Origin: Apostichopus japonicus
Taxonomy: Eukaryota > Echinodermata > Holothuroidea > Aspidochirotida > Stichopodidae
Length of the DNA: 64,000 nucleotides
Direction: 5' to 3'
Assembly (NCBI RefSeq): GCF_037975245.1
Contig: NC_092573.1
Location: 23,775,265-23,839,264, forward strand
Position numbers and translations under genes: made by a program. The notes under the pieces are model-generated. The model saw nothing but the letters and a program-made list of their open reading frames with translations. It was not told the DNA's origin and searched no databases. This document shows positions 12,452 to 23,307 of the stretch, in pieces (positions within the stretch are counted from its first letter, which is position 1; every line of letters begins with the position of its first letter).

Positions 12452-13810
12452 ATGGCTTTGTTATGTGTTAGTACTTTTAATGTTCGTGGAATTTGGCAGC
12501 ATAAAAAACGCCGAAAGATTTTCACGTTCCTCCATACTCTCAATAGAAAGAAACTCATAGTATAGCAAGCGATAATTCAAATCCTCTTCGCCGTGGTACT
12601 TCAATTCTTAATGAAGAGATTAGGATTATGCAGTATGCAGATGATACTACAATTTTTCTTGATGGTTCCCACACTTCTCTGAGTGAGATTGTTCATATTT
12701 TTAGGGATTTTGATTTGGCATCTGGCCTTAAAGTAAAATACTAGGAAGCCTTATTTTATAGATAGTTATGATCTTAACTAGACCAATGGCCCAATCACTG
12801 TATTGGGTATTGTGGTTACTAATGGCAGTTTGTCTATCTTTTTCAGAATCTTCCGAATCCGCCTGAATATTTCATTAAGTTGATTGAGTCGATTATTTAT
12901 AAGTATATTTGGTCAGGAAAACCTGATAAAATTAGGCGTACTACTTTAAAAAATTCCTATATCCAGTGGTGGGTTAAAAGCAGTTCATCTTAACAGCTTC
13001 ATTGATGGTTTAAAGTGTACTTGGGTGAGGCGATATCATGACAAAAGTGTTGCATTATGGAAATTAAGCTTCACCGTTTATCTAAGAAATTTTTGGCAAA
13101 CATCGTTTATTTGTTTGTAATTATTCGTATGAAGACATTAAGACAACTAATATTTTTTTTTAAATGATGTTATCCATGCCTGGTCCCGTTTTGCATTTAA
13201 GAACCCAAATTTGTAATTTCAAGGATCAAATCATTTGGAATAATCATTATATTAAAGTTGATCATAAAGTTTGTTTTTATAAAGCCTGGCAGGACAAGGG
13301 GATTACATATTTAAAAGATTTATTAGATGACAACTATTGTTTCTTATCACACTCGTCGTTGACAAGAAAGTATAACTTTAATTGTCCTCTTACAACGTAT
13401 TATGGTATTATCCACGCAATTCCCAGTCATTGGAAAAGGGTTATTAACCCAGGGTGATAACAATGGGGTGTCTTTACTAGATTATATTCATAACATGCCA
13501 TTCCTTTCACGTTATATATATCATCTGCCTATCCAGAGATTCGTAACACCACCGAAGTCAATCTCTTAATAGAATTTGTACTTCAATATAGGTGAGCTTC
13601 AGTGGAGAGATATTTTTCAGATTCCTTTCCAGTCACTTAGAGATACTAAGATTCAATACTTTCAGTTCGCTTTGTACATCGTATTTTAGGCACTAATTAT
13701 TCACTTTTTTTAATGAATAAGGAGGATTATCCACGTTGTACGTTCTGTGGTGAAAGAGATGAAACGCTAGTTCAGTTATTTTGGGAGTGTAATATTACCT
13801 CCAACTTTAT
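12452..13810 (+). pseudogene. LINE ORF2 remnants (endonuclease start, RT YADD, C-terminal knuckle)
   Basis: The frame opens with MALLCVSTFNVRG, the usual start of an APE-type endonuclease (first motif ...FNVRG). It jumps within ~100 bp to the YADD box of reverse transcriptase, so roughly 2 kb of a normal ORF2 is missing. Downstream, fragments in all three frames keep the C-terminal thumb-like region and the CxxC...C knuckle. Multiple stops show long decay. Confidence 0.7.
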
Positions 13811-14896
13811 TTTAAATGTTTAGCAGAAAATATTAAATAGACAATTTTTTTTTTCTCTAAGCAAGATATATGTTTTGGTTATCGTCTTCAAGCAAAATAC
13901 CTTATGAATTTCCTTATCTTTCATATGAAGTATTATATTTATCAGGAAAAAATGAACAGTGGTATTCCAAATACGAATGCATTCTTCAATAAGTTCAAAT
14001 TCTTACTACAGGTGGAGAAATATCTTCATAAGTGCGAAACTCGCTCTCCCATTTCTAACAATAACATTTACGCAACATTTTCTAGTTGTTCTCCTCATTT
14101 TGATGTTTAGGTTTTCGGAGTCACTATGTATTTGTCCTATTTCAGTTATACCTTTATTATCTGCTACGTGGGAATGTTTATTATATATTTCGAAATTCGT
14201 GTGAATCTAATATATTTTGTTAATCGATCACTTTAATTTTCACAATTATGGTCGCAATTTAAGAAATAGCTATTGTTTAGTTACGAAAATGGAAAAACAA
14301 AATTGTACATTGAATTCAAAGTTTGAATAAAAGATGGCAAAAACAAAATATAAAAAAAAACTTACACTTGAATACAAAAAAAAAAAAAAATATTGGTCCC
14401 TCCCCTGGTAGTCTTGTCATTCTGCTTGAGTTAGGTGCATGTCGTGTTCTTATGCATTTTGTTTGCATTAAGAGGGAAGCTGATTAACAAAACAAACGGC
14501 TGATAACTTGAGTTGAAAAATGTTTTTTTTTTTTGTTGCTTTTGTGACAATATTTCAAATATTTATTGAAAGAGGAAAGTAATAGTAATAATGCATTTTT
14601 TATTAAATTGTAACATTCTGAGATGAAAGTTAATGTTTATTTATTGTGTTGTATGAATGGACATCAACGGTTAATCTACGTTCGCAGTGTAATGCACGAA
14701 CGGGGGTATAGATCGAGCGATGCATGCACGAGATTCGTCGGTCTGGTGAAGGTTATCATAGCAGAAAAAAATAAATAATTGGTAACTCTTCCTATGGTAA
14801 AATAATTAAAAATAGAGAGAAATATACGAACATCAAACATCTTCCAAGCTCATCAACTCACCCCAAATTTTCCGAGATATAAATTATATTGTATAT

Positions 14897-15517
14897 CAGG
14901 GGTTCCCTAACTGGGGTGCATGAAACCCCAGGGGTGCGTGAGTCCATCCCAGGGGGTTCGTGAGACGTTTCTGAAAGTCAAAACTAGAGTACTTTTTGTT
15001 CAACTAAAATCTGATATATCATATAATTTAGTAATGTAAAAAAGTTGTATACCTATCAATTAACTCTTTTCGCGTTCCATAAACATATGTTGCCATAGTA
15101 GTACCATACCGTACATGTGATCAATAATTGAAATATGAAACTGACACAGGTCGCATTACCTTGGTGAAGTTGGTGTACGCATGACAGTACGCTGTGAAGA
15201 TAAAGAGCTGAGTAACTGAAAGCTGTTGGCCAAAGTAATTATTATTATTTTGGAATTCCAGATGACCTCCATTTTGCCCGACACAAAGCAAAGTTATCAT
15301 AAATTCATGCTTGGAAATTATTGTTGAGTGACAACATGCAGTTACTAGTCTGTTTTAATCTGATATAACAGTTCAATATTACACTATGAACTTGATCTGT
15401 TACGAAGCACTGTTATATGCGTATTATAGTATAACAATGACTCGAAAAGTTGGGGGTTCGTGGACAACTCTGACACCCAGAGGGGGTTCATGGGGGGATA
15501 AAGTTAGGGAAACCCTG
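14897..15517. mobile_element. Non-autonomous hAT-like DNA transposon with 8-bp target duplication
   Basis: The ends are inverted: CAGGGGTTCCCTAACT at 14897 and, read from the right end, CAGGGTTTCCCTAACT ending at 15517 (15 of 16 match). The flanks are ttgtatat (14889-14896) and ttgtagat (15518-15525), an 8-bp target duplication with one mismatch, the length made by hAT transposases. At 621 bp, with no transposase frame, it must have been mobilised in trans. Each end also carries a G-rich 'gggggttcgtg' subterminal repeat. Confidence 0.8.
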
Positions 15518-15649
15518 TTGTAGATGATTACCACGAAGTCGAGCTAGCTAAGAATACGATCAAAATTGATCCGCCGTTACAAAAAGGCCTATTTTGTTAG
15601 TTAGTTAGTTTGTAAGTTAAGAATGCTTTAGTTTTATTATGACAGTTTG

Positions 15650-16140
15650 TGTAGGTATTTCGATAACAAGAATGGGAATATGTCGAAATGGATAAAGACT
15701 CCGCCTATATTGCTATCGCTGGTGACAGATTAGAAGATATTTTAAAACCTAGCATGAAAAGATATTTTTTCAACGAAGAGAAACATTTATGGTTTTCCAG
15801 AGTCGATACCAAGGAACATGCAACGGTATGACAAAAGAACCCCCAGATTATATAAAGTTGAATGGCAAGCTACGGGTATTATTGCACTTATTATAGTAAA
15901 ATCTATTACTGTTTCGGTGGCTAGACAGGAGATAAATTTAGTTGCAAAGGCGGATGAACATAAAGAGAATTTCAAATCAATGAGGACAAGTACAGGAAAG
16001 TTTTACATTCCAAAGAAACACGGATGGGCAAAAATGATGGGTTCAGATTTAAAGCAAACAAAATCTTTCATATACGCCCTCACGAAAGACTGTTACAACT
16101 TACATACCTTTATGCTAAGTACAAAATACATGATAGGGTT
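15650..16140 (+). pseudogene. Family-B DNA polymerase fragment, Polinton/Maverick-like, frameshifted
   Basis: A frame with the polymerase motif C core (DKDS at 15691-15702, followed by AYIAIAG; the family norm is DTDS) runs into a frameshift near 15825. The next frame carries a YDKRTPRLYKVEW segment, then a further shift into the KxY region (about 15895-15935). This order, DxDS then the KxY region, is that of the C-terminal palm/thumb of protein-primed family-B polymerases of Polinton/Maverick elements and relatives. Exonuclease and upstream palm motifs are absent. At least two frameshifts and several stops show that it is dead. A related viral origin is possible; assignment to a specific element is inference. 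Confidence 0.6.
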
Positions 16141-16171
16141 AGAACGACATAACTCGATATTATACACATGA

Positions 16172-16321
16172 TGAATGGTTATGAGTGCAATAGTGCAAAT
16201 ATTTCATGAGTTGAAAGATGTAGTTTGTTCCATTCAACGAGGCGCAGCCGAGTTGAATGGAACAACTTACATCTACCAACATCATGAAATATTTGCACTA
16301 TTGCACGAATGGAAACCATTC
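16172..16321. repeat. Foldback hairpin (long imperfect inverted repeat)
   Basis: Arms 16172-16239 and about 16252-16321 are reverse complements over about 68-70 bp with few mismatches, separated by a 12-13 bp GC-rich loop (gaggcgcagccga). The arms include the perfectly matching core tgcaatagtgcaaatatttc. It follows the polymerase fragment directly. It could be a foldback or MITE-like end, or a hairpin-forming relic. No clear target duplication was found. Confidence 0.75.
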
Positions 16322-18513
16322 ATTATTTGTTTTATACAACACCTTCAAATTTGGATATAATTGGATGTAAAATGCACTCATGCAACAGATTGTTTTGAAC
16401 AGACATGTTTCTCTGCTCTCTTACCATTGAAAAAAAGTGCTATCAAAAAAGTAAAAACCATGGTTCTATTTCATAGAGTGCAATAGAACGAATTTTGCAT
16501 GCAATCGACGAGCAATTGACCAATCAAATGGCCGGAATATAATTAGGTGTTGTATAATTGGGTATATGGCATGATACAATATGACACAAAAGTGTTGGTG
16601 TGTTTCTTTAAAATCAACAAAGACCACGTGATTAAAAACCTTAGTTGAAGAGTTTCCTTTCTCATTAAAAATTATTCTTAGATATAATGATGTGTAATAA
16701 GAAAGAAAAGAAACATATCGAGTATATATACTTTATTGTATACTATGGATAAATTGTGAATATTTCTTGCGTTAAATAGAACTAATTATCTTCTCCTTTA
16801 TTACTCATATTAAAGCCTTTGTGTCTCACATGTTCCACATATGGTAGTGTCCCATCTAAAATCGCTGCCAGCGCGTACGTATATACGTTAATAATACATA
16901 GTAGCGCAAAAACACACAAGAGTCTCGAATATAGAAGATATTCTCTATATTCCAACGCATACTAACAATGAAAATTATATGTACACACAAGCCAATGAGG
17001 AAACGTTGTGATATCATATGACGATTGTAGAAAGTCAAAATGGCGACCCCCATGTGATGAGCAGTAGATTCAACTTTTGGAACTGTTGGCGATATGTGCC
17101 CTGCTTGTATGACGCCAGTCATCGGCATTACAGTAATAAGAATTTAATAGCTAGAGCTTACCTCGAATGATGTAATGTTATTGTCCCTAATCTTGGTAGG
17201 CCTATATATCAAATATACCAACCTAACAATATGTGATATAAATTGCAACATTATATGCTGTGAACACGTTATCATCTACTTTTAATGGGCACCTGTAGCT
17301 CTATTATAATGCCCTGGTATGCTCTCTGTGAGGACGAGAACGAGAACCCCTTCTCAACTCCCTGCTTCTATCAACATCATTTATACGTATTAGTTGATTT
17401 GTAACATTGGATTGTATGGTAGGGGGGGGGGGGTGCGTCCATTCCAAATTGCTATTTTGGAACCACTGTTAGGGTTCCTAATATCGGCTGTTATTCCATT
17501 ATGTGTGTGTTTTTTACATTCCTGTTGCTATTTTGTGTACACTTATGTATGAGAATAAGAACTAACAATTCAAACTAGAAATGAAATAAAATGTGGTTCG
17601 TTTTTTTTCAAAATGTACATACTCCAAACTTTGTTTCAGTCATTTCTGTCTCAACAGAAAAACACGTTTTCACTACACTATTCAGTAAGCTACATTTTCG
17701 ATATTACAGAACGTTTTGTTATACATATATACTCTGTAACATGATTGTTAGCATGTTAAAAAAGTCCATTAAACAATTATACATTATATTTACTACATGA
17801 TCTGCTCAAATAATGCGCACATGTTAACATGAGTGATAAAGAAGATCGAGAATTAGTTATATAACGCAAGAAATATTCACATTTTATTCATAAAATAGTA
17901 AAGTTTAATTTGCTCATTTGATTTTGTTCTTTGTTAAACAAATTTACTCATAACACTAATTTTCAACAAAAAAGAGAACTTTTCAAAAGAGGTTTGGAAT
18001 CCCGTGGTCAGCTATGTTGGTTTTAAAGAAGCACATCTACTCTTTTGTGTCATATTGTATTATGGCATATAGCTTAATATCGAGATATGTCGTTCTATAA
18101 CCCCATCAAGTAGAACTTTGTACTTAGCATAAATCCCTTTCTCGGTATTAGTCGTACCATGACGTAAATTAATACCTTACACTCATAAGATTCCCACTCA
18201 AGCCCTTCCATACTGATTGGTCTTGTGCGTATACAGGCTTAATAAACATTTCCTTCCCTTTTGTCGAGTAAAGATACCTACATGTAGGCTCATTTCGAGC
18301 TCATTCGAAACTCTGAACAACGCTTGAGTCAAAACAGTGCCTTCTTCCTTTGAGACTTTGATGTCGTTCACTTTAAAATAAAAGTACAGGCGTAAACTAT
18401 CAAACGCTATCAAAATAGACGGTAAGTATGTAGAAAGGATACATATTATATCATAACATTTAAATTCAGGGCTACGAATTGCACTAAAACGTTAACAATA
18501 CAAAGAATACAGT

Positions 18514-18744
18514 TTGCAGAAATACGAGAGTAGCTACCAATTGCAACCTAAAATTTATGAAACAATATACACAATACCTCCACCTAAATATAGAAAACAT
18601 ATTTACCAGTCGTTGCATCTTCCCGTTTCCAATGCGATACTGATACAACGCTATACGTTACAGACAACGCCCAACGCTAGGTACACGTATGACTCGACAC
18701 GCATGACCGCGTCTAACCCGTTGCCTCAGAGTTTAACCCTCTGA
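18514..18744 (+). other. 76-codon open frame kept in all three block-2 units (doubtful gene)
   Basis: A 76-residue frame beginning MQKYESSYQLQP recurs at 24952-25182 and 31302-31532 with only a few substitutions and no stop. It has no signal peptide, membrane span or recognised domain; it is rich in Tyr, Thr and Pro. The units are so similar that an open frame would survive by recency alone. It could be a short exon, an old transposon piece or chance. I do not claim that it is coding. Confidence 0.2.
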
Positions 18745-19781
18745 CCCGTATAGTCCATACTGGACTGCGTGCAAGAATCAATGCTTACCTGGCGCTACAT
18801 ACCGGCCCCAATAAGCTCACTTCAAGTGGCTTATTCCAATAATAAATAACATTTACCTCTAAAATCGGAAAACAAGTAAACCTTAAGCACCATCAACACA
18901 ATTGTTTTTCTTCAATATAACGAACAACGTTGGATATTACAATATGTAAACATAAGATTAAATCTCAATTACAGAATTCTACAAGACAACTATACGCATA
19001 CAAAGCAAGTCTTGCACGATTGTCCAAATATAGAAGGCATTAGCATAATAACCAATCAACTTTTCACAAACTTGGCAAGGGTTATTTCTAATCAAGGTTT
19101 TTTCCACTTTCTTGATACCGATTAAATATAACTGAAGGTCCACCAACCAAACTATTACGAGTCGTGTAGTAAATATTTTTGTTTTGTTCGTTAATTCATC
19201 GAAAACTTGGATATTCAGAAACATTTCATTGTCAAGCCAGGAACAGAAATTCCATCCTTGCAAGCATCTATATTTCTTTTTTGGTAAAAGTCCGATTTGC
19301 GCTGCGTTTCTTGAAAGTTACGTAGGCTTATATCTGTCGATTCGAGAGGTCAGGTTCCCAACTGCACTTTTTATTGCGTAACGTTAATTAAGAATAAACA
19401 GTATTAAATGATTGGTATAATGACTTAATTATGGTATAACCCTATCGCCGGATGCACTCGGCCAACGGTCCCGTTATTCGCTTGAGTTGTACCCCCCTCC
19501 CCCCCCCCCCCGAGGAGCCAAAAATTTGAAAACGGACGATGCTCTGATGTCGTTGAAGCGGACTCGCAAGTGGAGGATCCTTCCCCATAGAAACTAAACT
19601 TTTAGACGTGAATGGTGCATTCTGAGGCACATTTACACTATAAATCATAGGTCACAAAATGAGGTATTCACGCGAAGTTGTGCTTAATAATTATTTTTAA
19701 TTTGGGTGCGTGTGGAGGGGGAAGGGGGACCCCCCCCACCCGCCACCCGCACCTCTCTCTTTCTCTCTCATTCTCGACTGA

Positions 19782-21260
19782 CTACGCAGAGTCATTTCTT
19801 GAAAGGCAAGTAATCAAATGCGCTATACAAGCTAAAAATATCAGGGCCAGTACTACAACCGTCACAAAAACGATCAAAGTGACGCGTTCCGAAAACAGAA
19901 AACCGCTTAAAGTCGGTCTGACTGTATGGTCGTCATGATCAGAACTGGTTACCGTGGTGATCTCTGTTTCGCAGAAAATATGGAAAGGAAAAGCAACAGT
20001 TGTACTTTGATTACCAAATCTTGGGTCAACGCATACTGTTAACGTAGGGCGAATAAAACCAGAAGATGACCATGTGAGGAAATCAAAGAGATTACAATTG
20101 CACGTCCAATTATTAAATGCAATGTCAAGCACAAATGGATCCATGACATCGAATAGCTGCTCTGGTAAACTTGAGAGGTTGTTGACGGTTAGATCGACAA
20201 CTCGAAGATTTTGGATACCAATAAATGAGAGACCATGTACTGTATGGATCTGATTTTTGCTTAAATTTATGACCTCTATGTTTATGTTATATCGGAAAGT
20301 GCCATTGGGTAGTTGAGTTAGTTTGTTTTGTGCAAGACTTAATTTTACAAGTCTGGGAAGTTGTCGTAAAAATGATACCGGGACTCTATGAATGTTATTT
20401 CGAGCTAAACGAAGAACAGTGAGATTATAATGGTCTTCAAAACCGAAAACAAATCGGTCTATCACAGAGATCTGATTTCTGTCAAGAAATAGCAGTTTAA
20501 GGCCAGTAAACCCACTCAAAGAGAAGCCCTTCAAAGATTGCAAAAGATTTCCTCTCAAGCTTAGAGTTTGACAGGAAGGTACTTCGACGGATACATTGGA
20601 GACTTTCGTGATACTGCTATCTTCCAGGTAAATGCCGAAAAGGTTGGTCAAAACTGGTACACTTTGAAATATTTCAAAGGAAAAGCGATTCAAAATGTTA
20701 CTGGACAGATGTATATACTTCAAACTGAAGACGCCGTTCAGCGCGTCGGGGTGGACTTGATTTAAGTCGTTACCTATTACAAGCAGAATCTCAAGATTAT
20801 GATTTGTATGAAAAGCATTTTCTGGAATAGTTAGTATGTTATTATAGGAGAGATCAAGGTACGTGAGATTTGGTAGATTCTCTAATACTTTGATCGGTAC
20901 TGATGATAATTTATTATGTTGCAGTTGCAGACCTTTAATCTGTTGATTGTTTTCAACGAGAGAATCATTTAAGACTAAAATACCATTCGACGATAACACC
21001 AGTGTCTCTAGTTGAGGCAATGGTGGAAGGATCACTAATCCATTCTGAAGACTTGATATATTAGTGAAAGTAACAAGTAATGTTACGTAACCTTGTAGGG
21101 TTGACTCCGAAGGAAACGTGCTTATATTTCTCGTCTGCCCGTTACAGTGTAACGTGGAAAAAACACGCTTACATTGTTGAGAACATCTTGCCACACGAAA
21201 TGAGATGATAATAGTTAACAATATTGACAAGGAGAGAAGATTCTGTCTAGCTAAGAACAT
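19782..21260 (-). CDS. LRR receptor-like type I membrane protein, copy C (TIR-less)
   Basis: 492-residue intronless frame on the minus strand, complete from the signal-peptide Met to the TAG stop, with the shared architecture and no TIR. Over the first ~300 residues it is nearly identical to D (about three differences by eye). From about residue 305 it diverges (LVKLSLAQ versus LVILSLEQ in D, then NGTF versus KGAF). The C-terminal end of the span agrees with B. It has a unique Phe at 'DPRFGNQ' in the C-terminal cap, where the others have Tyr. The 3' flank has lost the T-arm-like hairpin found after A, B, D and E. Confidence 0.88.
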   Translation of the reverse strand: MFLARQNLLSLSILLTIIISFRVARCSQQCKRVFSTLHCNGQTRNISTFPSESTLQGYVTLLVTFTNISSLQNGLVILPPLPQLETLVLSSNGILVLNDSLVENNQQIKGLQLQHNKLSSVPIKVLENLPNLTYLDLSYNNILTIPENAFHTNHNLEILLVIGNDLNQVHPDALNGVFSLKYIHLSSNILNRFSFEIFQSVPVLTNLFGIYLEDSSITKVSNVSVEVPSCQTLSLRGNLLQSLKGFSLSGFTGLKLLFLDRNQISVIDRFVFGFEDHYNLTVLRLARNNIHRVPVSFLRQLPRLVKLSLAQNKLTQLPNGTFRYNINIEVINLSKNQIHTVHGLSFIGIQNLRVVDLTVNNLSSLPEQLFDVMDPFVLDIAFNNWTCNCNLFDFLTWSSSGFIRPTLTVCVDPRFGNQSTTVAFPFHIFCETEITTVTSSDHDDHTVRPTLSGFLFSERVTLIVFVTVVVLALIFLACIAHLITCLSRNDSA

Positions 21261-21833
21261 GATGATAGAAGTGTTCTTGTGATATGACAGCTTTCCCTCC
21301 AAGGTCTCTCTGCAAGGTGTACCTTTTGAAAAGACACATCTGCGGTAGGAAAACTATTGTCCCCGTCTTGTTGTATCTATTTCAAAACTAGATACTTGTT
21401 TAGTTATACGGTATTAAGTTGCTTTGTGAAGATTCTAACTCTTCACCGTTATGTTTAAGGATTTTATCGTCTCAGTCAGTTTCATTTGATCATCCACAAA
21501 ATGGCGATTTGTTTTACTCTTTGGTTCCTTGTGGCAATCCGTAAGTTAAAGTCACCAACGACGATCATGTAATTAGATATAGAGAAAGTTATCAACTATT
21601 TAGGATCACGAAGAACAGGTCAAAATGAAATCGCAGTTCCGATCGTAAATGCGTCCCGCTCTGGACGAGCGTCAAAAGGTAATGAGACAGATTTAACAAG
21701 TTCATCCTCTTTGACAAAACAGAGTCGTCTTCTCCCACTGTAAAACAAGATAGCATCTCACCAGTTAGGACCGATCTGAGAATATTCCGAAAAAGAACAA
21801 TTCACTTCAATACATATATTGAAGACTGTGGGG

Positions 21834-22084
21834 CAGGTGTGAAGATTTTTAATTGTTGCAATCCACATTATGATACAAAACAAAACTAAAAACAACTATT
21901 ACATATCTTATTTATTTTAATTGGCCCTGCATGATGTCTCAATTAGATAGCAAATAACCAGCTGTAGGTCAGGTGTGAAGATTTTTAATTGTTGCAATCC
22001 ACATTATCATACAAAACAAAACTAAAAACAACAATTACATATCTTTTTTATTTTAATTGGCCCCGGGAGTCTCAATTAGATAGC
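21834..22084. repeat. Local 136-bp tandem duplication upstream of gene C
   Basis: Two direct copies of a segment beginning caggtgtgaagattttt start at 21834 and 21970. The same doublet lies upstream of gene D (28197 and 28333). Gene E (about 34545-34680) and genes A and B have one copy. The duplication is therefore a derived marker shared by C and D only. Confidence 0.85.
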
Positions 22085-22085
22085 A

Positions 22086-22157
22086 GTGGAGATAAATTAA
22101 GTTTCAAAGTGGTAAACCAAAAGAGAATTTCAAATCAATAAGGACAAGTACTAGAAT
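22086..22157 (+). pseudogene. Short piece of the polymerase remnant inside the amplicon
   Basis: About 70 bp match the polymerase-derived stretch at about 15928-16000 (shared 'gagaatttcaaatcaat' and 'aggacaagtac'). An equivalent piece is at 28449-28520 in the next unit. It is too short and diverged to code. It shows that DNA related to the decayed element was already part of the unit before amplification. Confidence 0.6.
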
Positions 22158-22195
22158 TTTTTTTAACTGTCTGTATATCGATAATGTAGATTATT

Positions 22196-22460
22196 GCATT
22201 ATTTTGAAAATGTTTCTCTGTGAAGACAAAATAATAAACAAGTTTGGAGTATGTAAATGTTTTAAAAACGAACCATATCTTCTTTCATTTCTTCGAATTA
22301 TTAGTTCTCTTCTTATGCATAATTTTACACAAAATATCCATAGGACTTTAAAGACACACATGCGAAACAATACCGATATTATGAACCCTAAGAGTAGATG
22401 GCGCTCTTTAGAATGAGCTATTTGGAATGGACGTACTACCCCCACCCCCCCCCTCACCCT
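22196..22460 (-). repeat. Inverted copy of an intra-unit segment (partner at 23855-24115)
   Basis: Read on the minus strand this segment runs in the same order as 23855-24115: a G homopolymer with 'gtccattccaaat', then 'agggttcataatatcgg', then 'tacatactccaaac'. The partner in unit C is 17425-17680; in the next unit the pair is 28560-28820 and 30205-30460. The arms are clearly diverged and lie about 1.4 kb apart, with the SINE between them. They may be the long terminal inverted repeats of an old transposon or an inverted duplication. Confidence 0.65.
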
Positions 22461-22913
22461 ACCTACGAAAAAAGGCGCGTATTATACTAAACGGCTTCGT
22501 ATTTTTCGTTATTGTTGGTATTAAATATGTATTTAATTTTTCAATTGGCTTTTAGTTACTCTATATTCATTGTTATTGATTAATCACATGCCTTTATGTC
22601 CCACATGTTCCACATGTGGTAGTGTCCCATCTGAAATCGCTGCCAGCGGGTATGTATATACGTAATTAATACATAGTAGCGCAAAAACACACAAGAATCT
22701 CGAATATAAGTTTGAAAATATGACATATTCTCTATACTCGACCGCATTCTAACAATGAAAATTATATGTGCACATAAGCCCATGTCTTATAGGCAGTTTT
22801 GCACTGCACCGACCCGACACAACTGCGAAAATCAGTCAGGTCGGTCCAATTTGCGGGAAAGATTGTTTCCGACCCGACCGCGATCCAACAGTCGGCTCTC
22901 GTCGTGACCAGAT

Positions 22914-23307
22914 TATTATGATTATTACCCCGTTATTTATATGGCGCATAATCCAAGAGTTCTATGCGCTTGCACTTAACCCTGGTCATTGGTAACTTGT
23001 CACAAGTACACACCAAAGTGTGCACAATTCATACAATCTCTCCTGGGGCACCACAGTGCACCACGGCCACGTGTCTCCTGGGGGACTTCCCATAGGGTGC
23101 AACCATAAACCAGCGCAACTATATTTACAAGTCACCTCGCAAATCCCCATTTATACACATGGGTGAAGAGAGGCAATGGAGATAAAGTGCCTTGCCCAAG
23201 GACACAACGCAATGATCTGGCCAGGGATCGAACCTGTAATCCTTAGAACCCAAGTCCACTGCCTTAACCACTTGACCACAACGCTCTCACGGACCACTCG
23301 ACCACTC
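22914..23307 (-). mobile_element. tRNA-derived SINE, copy in unit D
   Basis: On the minus strand it begins with a tRNA-like head: A box TGGTCAAGTGGTTAAGG and B box GGTTCGATCCC. A body follows with the segment 'ccttgggcaaggcacttta', common in metazoan SINE bodies. The tail is GCGCCATATAAAT and TAAT-type repeats. The flanks are gaccagat (22906-22913) and gaccaaat (23308-23315), an 8-bp target duplication with one mismatch. The related locus at about 35080 has no insertion. Pol III promoter boxes are visible; there is no protein. Confidence 0.85.

Larger units (their letters stand above)
11286..14390 (+). mobile_element. Decayed Tx1/L1-type LINE retrotransposon with internal deletion
   Basis: In order on the + strand: an ORF1-like frame with coiled coil and RRM-like tail (11441-11965), the start of an apurinic endonuclease (from 12452), a reverse-transcriptase YADD motif (12634-12645), the typical C-terminal region with an IYKYIWSGK-like segment (about 12890-12945), a C-terminal zinc-knuckle motif CTFCGERDET...FWEC (about 13737-13791), and an A-rich 3' end near 14340-14390. 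Most of the endonuclease and reverse transcriptase is missing between about 12555 and 12560, and several frameshifts and stops are present. The order of parts and the C-terminal knuckle place it in the L1/Tx1 group. It begins exactly where the homology between the inverted LRR blocks ends. Confidence 0.75.
16790..22565 (-). repeat. Segmental duplication block 2, unit C
   Basis: This is the first of three tandem ~6.36 kb units (gene starts 6364 and 6351 bp apart). It opens with the segment around 'tggtagtgtcccatct' (16841), repeated at 22617 and 28973. Relative to units D and E its left part lacks the SINE and about 200 bp around it. It also keeps 'catcggcattacagtaat' (17117-17134), which D and E lack but the partial unit at 34930 keeps. 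Its 3' gene flank retains a ~50-bp segment (about 19518-19570) deleted in D and E. These features show that it is less derived at its left end. Confidence 0.85.

Noticed and set aside
20568-20765. 65-codon + strand frame repeated at 26932 and 33283
   Set aside because: It is the antisense shadow of the LRR coding sequence of C, D and E.
21500-21520. YY1-like motif (aaaatggcg) upstream of C, D and E
   Set aside because: The core is short, absent from A and B, and also occurs in non-genic parts of the units. Not enough to call a regulatory site.
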